DNA from: JARRQJ01 sp963761035
Lineage (GTDB): Bacteria > Pseudomonadota > Gammaproteobacteria > DRLM01
Length of the DNA: 64,000 nucleotides
NCBI GenBank assembly: GCA_963761035.1
Contig: CAVXFH010000002.1
Span: forward strand, 1,364,001-1,428,000
Direction of reading: 5' to 3'
This document shows, one piece after another, positions 42,837 to 50,395 of the stretch; the first letter of the stretch is position 1, and the number at the start of each line of letters is the position of its first letter. The notes beneath the pieces are model-generated. The model was not told where the DNA came from, did not search any database, and saw nothing but the letters and a program-made list of their open reading frames with translations. A program made the translations under genes and the position numbers.

Positions 42837-44153
42837 ATGAGCGAGCAACATCTTACCACCACCCCTCTTGCAAGTCTCGACCTCCCGGATACGCTTATCA
42901 AAGGGGTTAACGGGGCTGGCTTTACCTACTGCACGCCGATCCAGGCCCAAACTCTGCCTCTTGCTTTGAAGGGCCATGATGTAGCAGGACAGGCCCAAAC
43001 CGGGACTGGCAAAACCGCCGCCTACCTTCTGGCCGCCATGACGCGCCTACTGCGCCATGCACCGCCACCGGCGCGCACCGTGCGACAACCCCGCGTTCTT
43101 ATCGTCGCCCCTACCCGCGAATTAGCGGTACAGATTCATAAGGATGCGGAACTGCTCGGACGATATAGCGGACTGCGCTTAGCCGTAGTCTATGGCGGCG
43201 CCGGGTATGACACACAACGGAAAAAACTGGAAGAAGGGGTAGATATATTAATCGGCACCCCCGGCCGCCTCATCGACTATTTCCACCAACATATATTTGA
43301 CCTTAAGGCTGCGGAAGTGGTGGTTCTGGACGAGGCGGATCGCATGTTTGATTTAGGCTTCATCAAAGATATACGATTTCTATTACGCCGCTTACCCAAG
43401 CCCGAAAAGCGCTTAAGCATGCTATTTTCCGCCACTTTGTCGCTGCGGGTCACCGAACTGGCATATGAACACATGAATAATCCGCGCCTGATCCGGATTG
43501 AAACGGACAATCTCACGGCCAACCAAGTGAGTGAAATCAGTTATTATCCCGCCAATGAGGAAAAAATTCCCTTGCTTATCGGGCTGCTGCGCGCCATGAA
43601 TGCCACCCGCACCATGATTTTCGTCAACACCAAACGCACTGGAGAGGAAGTACAAGCCTATTTGGAAAACAACGGCTTTCATGTGGCAACCCTCTCGGGA
43701 GACGTGCCGCAAAAAAAGCGGCTGCAATTTCTATCGCAATTCGAACGCGGTGAAATCCCCATCTTGGTGGCCACCGATGTCGCAGCCCGCGGCCTGCATA
43801 TACCCGGCGTCAGTCATGTCTTTAATTTCGATCTGCCCCAGGACGCGGAAGACTACGTGCACCGTATCGGGCGTACCGCGCGCGCTGGCGCCAGCGGCGA
43901 CGCCGTCAGTTTCGTTTGTGAGAGCTACGCATTTTCCTTGCCCGATATAGAACACTATATCGGCCATGCCATCCTCAGCGCCGCCGTCACCCCAAACCTT
44001 CTGGCGGAGGTACAGCGACCCTCGTCGATCCGGCGTCACCGTTCTGAGGCGAAGCGCGGCGGCAAGGGCCGAGAGCAGGGACGCAGCGACAGTCGGCGGC
44101 GCGGCAGCCGAGCGCGCAAAACCCATGCCCCCAATCCCAGTCACGGTTCGTAA
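42837..44153 (+). CDS. rhlB: DEAD-box RNA helicase, RhlB-like
   Basis: A 438-residue DEAD-box helicase. Motifs in order: Q-motif (YCTPIQAQTLP), I (AQTGTGKT), Ia (PTRELAVQI), II (DEADRMFDLGF), III (SAT), IV (MIFVNTKRTGEEV), V (ATDVAARGLHIPGV) and VI (HRIGRTARAG). It is divergent from trxA-rho, the position rhlB has in E. coli, and has the short basic C-terminal tail of that group (RSEAKRGGKGREQGRSDSRRRG). RhlB is the degradosome helicase; this assignment is from context and length, and other DEAD-box types such as RhlE are close. Confidence 0.85.
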   Translation: MSEQHLTTTPLASLDLPDTLIKGVNGAGFTYCTPIQAQTLPLALKGHDVAGQAQTGTGKTAAYLLAAMTRLLRHAPPPARTVRQPRVLIVAPTRELAVQIHKDAELLGRYSGLRLAVVYGGAGYDTQRKKLEEGVDILIGTPGRLIDYFHQHIFDLKAAEVVVLDEADRMFDLGFIKDIRFLLRRLPKPEKRLSMLFSATLSLRVTELAYEHMNNPRLIRIETDNLTANQVSEISYYPANEEKIPLLIGLLRAMNATRTMIFVNTKRTGEEVQAYLENNGFHVATLSGDVPQKKRLQFLSQFERGEIPILVATDVAARGLHIPGVSHVFNFDLPQDAEDYVHRIGRTARAGASGDAVSFVCESYAFSLPDIEHYIGHAILSAAVTPNLLAEVQRPSSIRRHRSEAKRGGKGREQGRSDSRRRGSRARKTHAPNPSHGS

Positions 44154-44189
44154 CCGGTTTCACATCGCCGCGAACAGCCGTAACCCGCT

Positions 44190-44825
44190 ATGCCGCAATC
44201 GTTCGATGAATTGAATCCCTGTTCCGCCCTAACGGAGATCGCTCGGGATTTCCATCGACGCGGCTGGATGGCGGGCACCGCGGGCAATCTCAGCGCTCGC
44301 GATCGGCAGAATCCCGCCAGTTTTTGGATCACCGCCAGCGGTCAGCCCAAAGGCCGTTTGGATAAAACCGATTTTTTGCGAATCGACCTTGGCGAAGAGC
44401 GGGTGCTGGAGAGTTTTCACGACCGCGCCAAACCCTCCGCGGAGACCGCCATCCACCGCATAATTTATCAGTTGTTTCCCGATGTTAACGCCTGCCTGCA
44501 CGTCCATAGCGTCGATGCCTGCCTAGCCGTCGCGCATTATTCGGCCGACAGTACGGAATTGCCCTTGCCGGCACTGGAGATGATTAAAGGATTGGATATC
44601 TGGGAAGAACGGCCCGGAGTTACCCTGCCGCTCTTTGCCAATTTGCTGGACGTACCGACCATTGCCGCGGAAATATGGCGCCGCTTCACCATCGCGCCAC
44701 CCGTCCTGCCGGCGCTCATGATTCACAACCATGGCACGACGGTATGGGGGCGATCTCTACAAGAGGCATACAACCGCGTCGAGATCGTCGAATTCCTCAT
44801 GAGCTACATCGCCCGCAACCACTGA
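44190..44825 (+). CDS. mtnB: Methylthioribulose-1-phosphate dehydratase
   Basis: A 211-residue class II aldolase/adducin-fold metalloenzyme of methionine salvage. N-terminal RRGWMAGTAGNLSARD, ITASGQPKGRLDKTDFL, zinc ligands in NACLHVHSVDACL and MIHNHGTTVWG, and an acidic residue in the SEGEE-like region. MtnB converts 5-methylthioribulose-1-phosphate to the diketo form. It follows the helicase by 36 bp. The usual neighbours mtnC and mtnD are not adjacent; the next 490 bp hold no recognisable gene. Fuculose aldolase is an alternative but the N-terminal pattern favours MtnB. Confidence 0.85.
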   Translation: MPQSFDELNPCSALTEIARDFHRRGWMAGTAGNLSARDRQNPASFWITASGQPKGRLDKTDFLRIDLGEERVLESFHDRAKPSAETAIHRIIYQLFPDVNACLHVHSVDACLAVAHYSADSTELPLPALEMIKGLDIWEERPGVTLPLFANLLDVPTIAAEIWRRFTIAPPVLPALMIHNHGTTVWGRSLQEAYNRVEIVEFLMSYIARNH

Positions 44826-45314
44826 CAAAGCGCAATACAACTTGAATTTTGCGCAACGAACATCCAACTATCCAAGATGGCATCCGGATCCAGATAATGG
44901 CTAGGCTTCCCGTTGAAACTTGGGCATGGCGTCATAATCCTCGCGCCCCACTATGCCGGGCATTCTTTAACTCAAGGAAGCTTGGTGTGTTTCCTTCGCC
45001 ACCCGAGGACATAGGCGGGCCAAATGATCTCTGAATAGCCAGCCACCTTACAAGTTGGCGAATTTCCCGACAAAAACACTAAAATATTAATTTGGCGACA
45101 ACTTGACAGTCGGAGGGCGTCATGGCATAAGTTCGCGTCTCGCCGAATTGGCTTGACTCCGTTAGGGAGTAGGGGAAGAAGAATATCCCTTGTTGGATTG
45201 CGACCCTTTGCCCTCAAATAATACAAATTAAAGAACGCGCCTCCCCTAAATGGTTTAACCCGTGAGGGTAGGTGAAATAATATTATTGACTATGATGATC
45301 TTAAGGAGAAACAC
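44826..45314. other. Intergenic region upstream of the cytochrome c gene
   Basis: About 490 bp without a credible gene. TTGACA at 45104 is followed by a poor -10 (GCATAA). Close to the cytochrome start TTTAAC (45254-45259) and TAATAT (45278-45283), 18 bp apart, could form its promoter. A small ACTCC/GGAGT hairpin occurs at about 45157-45171. No tRNA, riboswitch or gene remnant was recognised. Confidence 0.4.
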
Positions 45315-45695
45315 ATGAAAGCACTTTGGTTGAGCGTCTCCGCCGCGACCGTGTTGGCCCTAACCGCTGTCCAGGCAAATGCAGAAGAAGGATTGGAACT
45401 AGCCAAGAAAAGCGGCTGTCTGGCTTGTCACTCCGTGGAAAAAAAGGTTGTCGGCCCCGCTTGGCAGGACGTCGCTAATAAATACAAGGGTCAGGCTGAA
45501 ATTTCGGCAACTCTAACCGATGGTTCGGTAGTCAAGGGTTCGCCCAAAGACGTTCTGACCCAGAAGGTCCATAAAGGCGGCAAGGGTGATTGGACCGCAG
45601 TCACCGGTGGTGTGCCAATGCCCCCCTACTCGCCGCGCGTTTCCGACGCAGACATATCGAAATTGGTGGACTTCGTGTTGGGCCTCGCCAAGTAA
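45315..45695 (+). CDS. Periplasmic class I cytochrome c (c-551/c-552 type)
   Basis: A 126-residue protein with a signal peptide (cleavage after ANA, near residue 23) and one haem: CLACH at residues 35-39, axial Met in VPMPPYSP (Met102), and a C-terminal helix SDADISKLVDFVLGLAK. This is the small soluble cytochrome c551/c552 type that shuttles electrons between a bc1-like complex and terminal oxidases or reductases. A region between the haem and the Met is longer than in Pseudomonas c551 (SATLTDGSVVKGSPKDVLTQK). AGGAG precedes the ATG and a strong terminator follows, so it is a one-gene unit. Confidence 0.92.
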   Translation: MKALWLSVSAATVLALTAVQANAEEGLELAKKSGCLACHSVEKKVVGPAWQDVANKYKGQAEISATLTDGSVVKGSPKDVLTQKVHKGGKGDWTAVTGGVPMPPYSPRVSDADISKLVDFVLGLAK

Positions 45696-45717
45696 TACTC
45701 GTCCCTTGAGGTTCTGC

Positions 45718-45749
45718 AAAAGCCAGCCATTGGGCTGGCTTTTGTTTTA
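45718..45749 (+). terminator. Intrinsic terminator of the cytochrome c gene
   Basis: An 11-bp perfect stem (AAAAGCCAGCC / GGCTGGCTTTT) with a 4-base loop, followed by GTTTTA; it begins about 23 bp after the stop codon and can act in both directions. Confidence 0.9.
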
Positions 45750-46175
45750 TGCGCCATTGCAAATCAAACCCTATAACTCTCGTGACGGTTCCCATTAAAG
45801 ACTATATGAATACCGTCAATAAATGCATTGCCAAGCAAATCCTGCTTCGCCCCATAGACGGCTGTAATTTATTACACTGGATGGGTATTCTTGGCGAAGA
45901 ATATCTATCTAGCGCCGTGGATTTTTGCAAGAGGCATTCAGTCGTCAAGCGCCTTTGTTGCAACTCCTGCGGAATTTCCAAGCTATCTGGCAAAAGAGCC
46001 AAACAACCAATGGGACATTCCTACGGGTCTCGCGCGCCCCGATCATTCGGGAAAGCCCCCCGGGGCGACGCAACGCCATAAATAGCCTTAAAATATGAGG
46101 GGCAAGCGTCCACGCCCGCTATTTCTTTGAAATCGCAATATAGAATTAGCAGAGGCGCAATTAGGTTGCGGTGAA
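45750..46175. other. Intergenic region with no supported gene
   Basis: The 426 bp between the cytochrome terminator and the rubredoxin stop contain only short overlapping frames with unusual composition (for example a Cys-rich 92-residue frame from 45804), none with a ribosome-binding site or recognisable domain. No repeat or RNA gene was seen. It may be decayed DNA. Confidence 0.45.
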
Positions 46176-46367
46176 TTATTCTTCCAGCATCTCAAAATCG
46201 TCTTTACTCGCGCCACAATCTGGACAACACCAAGTAGCAGGCACTTCCTCCCAGGGAGTGCCCGGCGCAATTCCGTCTTCGGGACGACCCAATGCTTCAT
46301 CATAGATAAAACCGCAAATCACACACATATACTTTTTGTAACCTGTAACCGTTGTTACGCCTGCCAA
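46176..46367 (-). CDS. rubA: Rubredoxin
   Basis: A rubredoxin with the iron-binding cysteines in MCVICGFIYDEA and TWCCPDCGASKDDFEML. It is a small electron carrier with a single Fe(Cys)4. The start is ambiguous: an ATG at 46328 lies right at the first Cys motif without a ribosome-binding site, whereas a TTG at 46367 has AGGGGG at 5-6 bases upstream and gives the usual short N-terminus ending YKKYMCVIC; the TTG form (63 residues) is annotated. It is divergent from thiD, as in the rubA / thiD-thiE-hemL arrangement of Pseudomonas and Xanthomonas relatives. Confidence 0.9.
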   Translation of the reverse strand: MAGVTTVTGYKKYMCVICGFIYDEALGRPEDGIAPGTPWEEVPATWCCPDCGASKDDFEMLEE

Positions 46368-46518
46368 GGTGACCCCCTGTAACACTCTTTGAGACCGGTG
46401 ATTTTCGCATGCGGCCCCATCCAGCGAAAGAGTGAAGATGATAGAATGGGCACGCCCCTTTATCGTAGAGGACAGGGCAAGGTTAACCGCATTTTTTCAA
46501 ACAAACGGAGGTAGCCCG

Positions 46519-47331
46519 ATGAGCGAACCGGAATCTCCCCCGGTGGTGATGACCTTCTCCGGGGTAGACAGCACGGGCGGCGCCGGCATTCAAGCCGATA
46601 TTGAATCCTTGGCCAGTATTGGTTGTCATGCGGCGCCAGTGATCACCACCGTTACCGTCCAGGATACCCAGAACGTCAAAAGCTATGCCGCCATTGAGGC
46701 CGGCCTGGTGATTGAGCAGGCGCGGGCCGTGTTGGAAGATATATCGGTGGCCGCCTTCAAAATCGGCATGTTGGGCAGCGTGGAAAATGTCGAAGCGGTG
46801 CACAGTGTGTTGACGGATTATCCCGAGATCCCGGTGGTATTGGACCCCATCATCCTCGCTGGTGGCGGCGGCATGCTCGCCGACGAAGATCTGATCGACG
46901 CCATGGTCAATCTGCTGTTCCCCATGACCACGGTTCTGACCCCCAACAGCCGCGAGGCGCGGGCCTTGGCCCCCGAGGCCGACAGTCTGGATGCCTGCGC
47001 CCAGGAATTATTGGAGGCCGGTTGCGAATATGTGCTCGTCACCGGAACCCATGAACGTACAGTGGAGGTAATCAATTCCCTCTATAGCAATCGCCGCCTG
47101 TTGGAGAGCTATGCCTGGGAACGCCTGCCCAACAGTTATCACGGCTCCGGCTGTACACTGGCTGCGACCCTTGCCGGTCTGCTCGCCCACGGTTTGGACC
47201 CGGTGGCCGCCGTGCATGAAGCGCAGGATTTCACCTGGCAGAGCCTGAAGCACGGTTATCGCGCGGGCATGGGCCAGCACCTCCCCAACCGTTTTTTCTG
47301 GGCGCAGAGTGAGGAGGACGAAGAGCAGTGA
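46519..47331 (+). CDS. thiD: Hydroxymethylpyrimidine / phosphomethylpyrimidine kinase
   Basis: A 270-residue ribokinase-fold enzyme phosphorylating HMP and HMP-P in thiamine synthesis. Seen: VVMTFSGVDSTGGAGIQADIESLASIGCHAAPVITTVTVQ, VLDPIILAGGGG, LTPNSREARAL, and the anion-hole Asp region SYHGSGCTLAATLAGL. The second motif SGVDST instead of the common AGSDSS is a mild divergence. GGAGG upstream of ATG 46519 fixes the start; the open frame extends further without conservation. thiE overlaps its stop. No TPP riboswitch is apparent upstream. Confidence 0.93.
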   Translation: MSEPESPPVVMTFSGVDSTGGAGIQADIESLASIGCHAAPVITTVTVQDTQNVKSYAAIEAGLVIEQARAVLEDISVAAFKIGMLGSVENVEAVHSVLTDYPEIPVVLDPIILAGGGGMLADEDLIDAMVNLLFPMTTVLTPNSREARALAPEADSLDACAQELLEAGCEYVLVTGTHERTVEVINSLYSNRRLLESYAWERLPNSYHGSGCTLAATLAGLLAHGLDPVAAVHEAQDFTWQSLKHGYRAGMGQHLPNRFFWAQSEEDEEQ

Positions 47332-47993
47332 TGTGTTCTTGGCAACGCGGCCTGTATGCCGTCGTCGATTCGACGCTGCTCGCCGGCGCAGACGTGGCGA
47401 CGCAGGTCGGCGCGGCGATCGCGGGCGGTGCCGTGCTGGTGCAATATCGTGATAAGGGCGCCAATGGCACGCAACGCCATGTACAAGCCAGCGCGGTATT
47501 GGCCTGCTGCCGCGCCCATGAAGTCCCACTGCTGATCAACGACGATGTCGGGCTGGCCGACGCCATCGGCGCCGACGGTGTCCACCTCGGCCGCGACGAT
47601 ACGGCGCTGGCCGCGGCACGGCAGCGACTGGGACCGCGCGCCATTATCGGCGTGTCCTGTTACAATCTGCTGCCACGCGCGATCGCCGCCGCGGAGGCGG
47701 GGGCGGACTATGTGGCCTTCGGACGCTTCTTCCCTTCGCGGAGCAAGCCCGACGCCGTACAGGCAGAGGTGGAGTTACTGCACGACGCCAAGCAGCGTTT
47801 GCATATTCCAGTGGCGGCCATTGGGGGTATTACCGCGGATAACGGCGCGATGCTGATCGAGGCCGGTGCGGATTTGTTGTCGGTCATCAACGGCCTGTTC
47901 GCTCAGCCGGATGTCTCGGCGGCGGCGCGGCGCATCGCCGGATTATTCGACCAAGAGCCTGCAAGCCATAAATTCCAGGCCTTCAGCGCATAG
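47331..47993 (+). CDS. thiE: Thiamine phosphate synthase
   Basis: A 220-residue TIM-barrel enzyme joining HMP-PP and thiazole phosphate to thiamine phosphate. Seen: GLYAVVDSTLLA, VLVQYRDKGANGTQR (pyrophosphate site), LLINDDVGLADAIGADGVHLGRDD, GVSCYNLLPRAIAAAEAGADYVAFGRFFPSRSKP and VAAIGGITADNGAMLIEAGADLLSVI. The ATG at 47331 overlaps the thiD stop (TGATG); a GTG immediately before it is also in frame. Confidence 0.95.
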   Translation: MCSWQRGLYAVVDSTLLAGADVATQVGAAIAGGAVLVQYRDKGANGTQRHVQASAVLACCRAHEVPLLINDDVGLADAIGADGVHLGRDDTALAAARQRLGPRAIIGVSCYNLLPRAIAAAEAGADYVAFGRFFPSRSKPDAVQAEVELLHDAKQRLHIPVAAIGGITADNGAMLIEAGADLLSVINGLFAQPDVSAAARRIAGLFDQEPASHKFQAFSA

Positions 47994-48009
47994 CGATTAG
48001 GAGTAAAGC

Positions 48010-49290
48010 ATGACCCGGTCTCATGACTTGTTTCATCAGGCCCAGCGCCATATCCCCGGCGGCGTAAATTCGCCGGTGCGCGCCTTTCGCGGCGTCGGCG
48101 GCGATCCGGTATTTTTCAAACGCGGCGCTGGCGCCTTTCTTTATGACGAGGACAACAAGCAATACATCGACTACGTGGGATCGTGGGGATCCATGATTCT
48201 GGGGCACGCCCATCCCAAGGTGATCGCCGCGGTGCAGGAGACCATTGCCATGGGCTTAGGTTTTGGCGCACCGACCCGCATCGAGACCGAGATGGCGGAC
48301 AAGGTCTGCGCGCTGGTGCCGTCCATCGAGATGGTGCGCATGGTGAACTCCGGCACCGAGGCCACTATGAGCGCCATTCGCCTGGCCCGCGGCTACACCG
48401 GACGCGACAAGATCGTTAAATTCGAAGGCTGCTATCACGGCCATTCAGACTCCCTGCTGGTCAACGCCGGTTCCGGCGCCCTGACCCTCGGCGTGCCATC
48501 CTCCGCCGGCGTGCCACCGGCGCTGGCGGAGCATACCATTACCCTCGATTACAATAATCTCGACCAGGTGCTTGAGACGTTTGCCCATCTCGGCGGACAG
48601 ATCGCCTGTATCATCGTCGAGCCGGTGGCCGGCAATATGAATTGCGTGCCGCCGCTGCCCGGTTTTCTGCAAGGGTTGCGCGCCGTCTGCGATGAGTATG
48701 AAAGCGTTTTAATCTTCGACGAGGTGATGACCGGCTTCCGCGTGGCATTGGGCGGCGCGCAGTCCTTCTATAACGTCACGCCCGATCTCACCACCCTGGG
48801 CAAGGTGATCGGCGGCGGTCTGCCGGTGGGCGCATTCGGCGGCAAGCGGACCATCATGGAAAAGATCGCGCCCCTGGGTCCGGTGTATCAAGCCGGCACG
48901 CTGTCGGGCAACCCGGTGGCCATGGCCGCGGGCTTGGCGACGCTCAAGGAAATCGAGAAGCCGGGGTTCTTCGACGAACTTAGCAACCGCACCGAGCATC
49001 TCACTCACGGTCTGGTGACTCGTGCCAAGGCATTCGACATCCCACTCGCCACCAATCAAGTGGGCGGCATGTTTGGATTGTTCTTCACCGAAGAGGAACA
49101 GGTGAAGGATTATTATCAAGTCACCAACTGCAATGTAGAGCGCTTCAAACTGTTCTTCCACGGCATGTTGGAACAGGGCGTGTACTTGGCGCCCTCGGCC
49201 TATGAGGCGGGTTTCGTTTCCGCCTCCCACGGCAAGCGCGAGATCAAGGATACCCTGATCACCGCGGAGCAAGTATTCTCACGGCTATAA
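48010..49290 (+). CDS. hemL: Glutamate-1-semialdehyde 2,1-aminomutase
   Basis: A 426-residue PLP enzyme giving 5-aminolevulinate by the C5 pathway. Motifs: PGGVNSPVRAFRGVGGDPVFFKRGAGAFLYD, VNSGTEATMSAIRLARGYTGRDKIVKFEGCYHGHSD, LIFDEVMTGFRVALGGAQ, and the PLP lysine in TTLGKVIGGGLPVGAFGG. Length and order are canonical. GGAG precedes the ATG, 16 bp after thiE. Linked only by context with thiDE, as in other gammaproteobacteria. Confidence 0.97.
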   Translation: MTRSHDLFHQAQRHIPGGVNSPVRAFRGVGGDPVFFKRGAGAFLYDEDNKQYIDYVGSWGSMILGHAHPKVIAAVQETIAMGLGFGAPTRIETEMADKVCALVPSIEMVRMVNSGTEATMSAIRLARGYTGRDKIVKFEGCYHGHSDSLLVNAGSGALTLGVPSSAGVPPALAEHTITLDYNNLDQVLETFAHLGGQIACIIVEPVAGNMNCVPPLPGFLQGLRAVCDEYESVLIFDEVMTGFRVALGGAQSFYNVTPDLTTLGKVIGGGLPVGAFGGKRTIMEKIAPLGPVYQAGTLSGNPVAMAAGLATLKEIEKPGFFDELSNRTEHLTHGLVTRAKAFDIPLATNQVGGMFGLFFTEEEQVKDYYQVTNCNVERFKLFFHGMLEQGVYLAPSAYEAGFVSASHGKREIKDTLITAEQVFSRL

Positions 49291-49313
49291 ACGCCGCAGC
49301 GCTGGAGACCGAC

Positions 49314-50354
49314 ATGGAATACCGCCGCTTAGGTCGTACCGATATCAAGGTCAGCGCCATCTGTCTGGGCACTATGACCTTCGGCGAACAAAATAGCGAG
49401 TCCCATGCCCACGCCCAATTGGATTACGCCCTGGCACAAGGCGTCAACTTCGTCGACACCGCCGAGATGTATCCGGTGCCGCCCCGGGCCGACACCTATG
49501 GGCGCACCGAAGAATACATCGGCACTTGGCTGAAGCGTCGCGGCAATCGTGACCAAGTTATTCTCGCATCCAAAGTGGCCGGGCCCGCCCGCGATTTGCC
49601 ATATTTACGCGCAGGCAAGGCGCGGCTCGACCGCGCCAACATCGAGTCCGCGCTGGACGGCAGCCTCAAGCGGCTGCAGACCGATTACATCGATATCTAT
49701 CAATTGCACTGGCCCGACCGCAGCACCAACACCTTCGGTAAGCTAGGCTATCAGCACGATCCCGCCGACCTATCCGTACCCATTGAAGAGACGCTGCAAG
49801 TGTTGGGCGGTCTGGTGCGCGCCGGCAAGATACGTCATATCGGCTTGTCCAATGAAACTCCATGGGGAGCGATGCGTTTCCTGCACTTGGCCGAGGAATT
49901 AAACCTGCCGCGCGCGGTTTCCGTGCAGAATCCTTACAGCCTGCTCAATCGCAGCTTTGAAATCGGCATGGCGGAGGTCGCCCATCGCGAGGAACTGGGA
50001 TTGATGGCCTACTCGCCCTTGGGTTTCGGCGTCTTATCCGGCAAATATCTAGGCGGCAATCAACCCGCCGGCGCACGCCTCACTTTATTCGATCGCTTCC
50101 GCCGCTACCGCAGTCGACGCGGACAATTGGCCACCACGGCCTATGTGAGCCTGGCCCGTAGCCAGGGTCTCGATCCGGCGCAGATGGCCCTGGCCTATGT
50201 GGCCTCGCGCCCCTTCGTCACCAGCGTGATCATCGGCGCTACCGGCTTGGAACAGCTTGCCGCCAATATCAAATCCCTGGACCTGATACTGTCGCCGCTG
50301 GTAACGGCCGGCATCGAGGAGATTCACCAGGATAATCCCAACCCTTGTCCCTAA
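49314..50354 (+). CDS. Aldo/keto reductase (Tas-like)
   Basis: A 346-residue NADPH-dependent (alpha/beta)8 reductase. MEYRRLGRTDIKVSAICLGTMTFGEQNSESHAHAQLDYAL and NFVDTAEMYPVPPRADTYGRTEEYIGTWL match the Tas/YajO-like group; VILASKVAGPARDL carries the catalytic Lys, and IYQLHWPDRSTNTFG the His. It starts 23 bp after hemL and ends 41 bp before the LVIVD protein. Substrate unknown; E. coli Tas can act on small aldehydes. Part of the rightward hemL-AKR transcript is possible. Confidence 0.9.
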   Translation: MEYRRLGRTDIKVSAICLGTMTFGEQNSESHAHAQLDYALAQGVNFVDTAEMYPVPPRADTYGRTEEYIGTWLKRRGNRDQVILASKVAGPARDLPYLRAGKARLDRANIESALDGSLKRLQTDYIDIYQLHWPDRSTNTFGKLGYQHDPADLSVPIEETLQVLGGLVRAGKIRHIGLSNETPWGAMRFLHLAEELNLPRAVSVQNPYSLLNRSFEIGMAEVAHREELGLMAYSPLGFGVLSGKYLGGNQPAGARLTLFDRFRRYRSRRGQLATTAYVSLARSQGLDPAQMALAYVASRPFVTSVIIGATGLEQLAANIKSLDLILSPLVTAGIEEIHQDNPNPCP

Positions 50355-50395
50355 ACCCACGCTGCCCGGCACTAAAGAGATGGAATTATAACGCC

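Noticed and set aside
45804..46081. 92-residue Cys-rich frame after the cytochrome c terminator
   Set aside because: No ribosome-binding site, composition unlike its neighbours, and no domain match; reported only as an empty region.
46386..46518. TPP riboswitch upstream of thiD
   Set aside because: The short region between rubA and thiD lacks the conserved CUGAGA and ACCUGAU elements and a P1 stem; none could be drawn.
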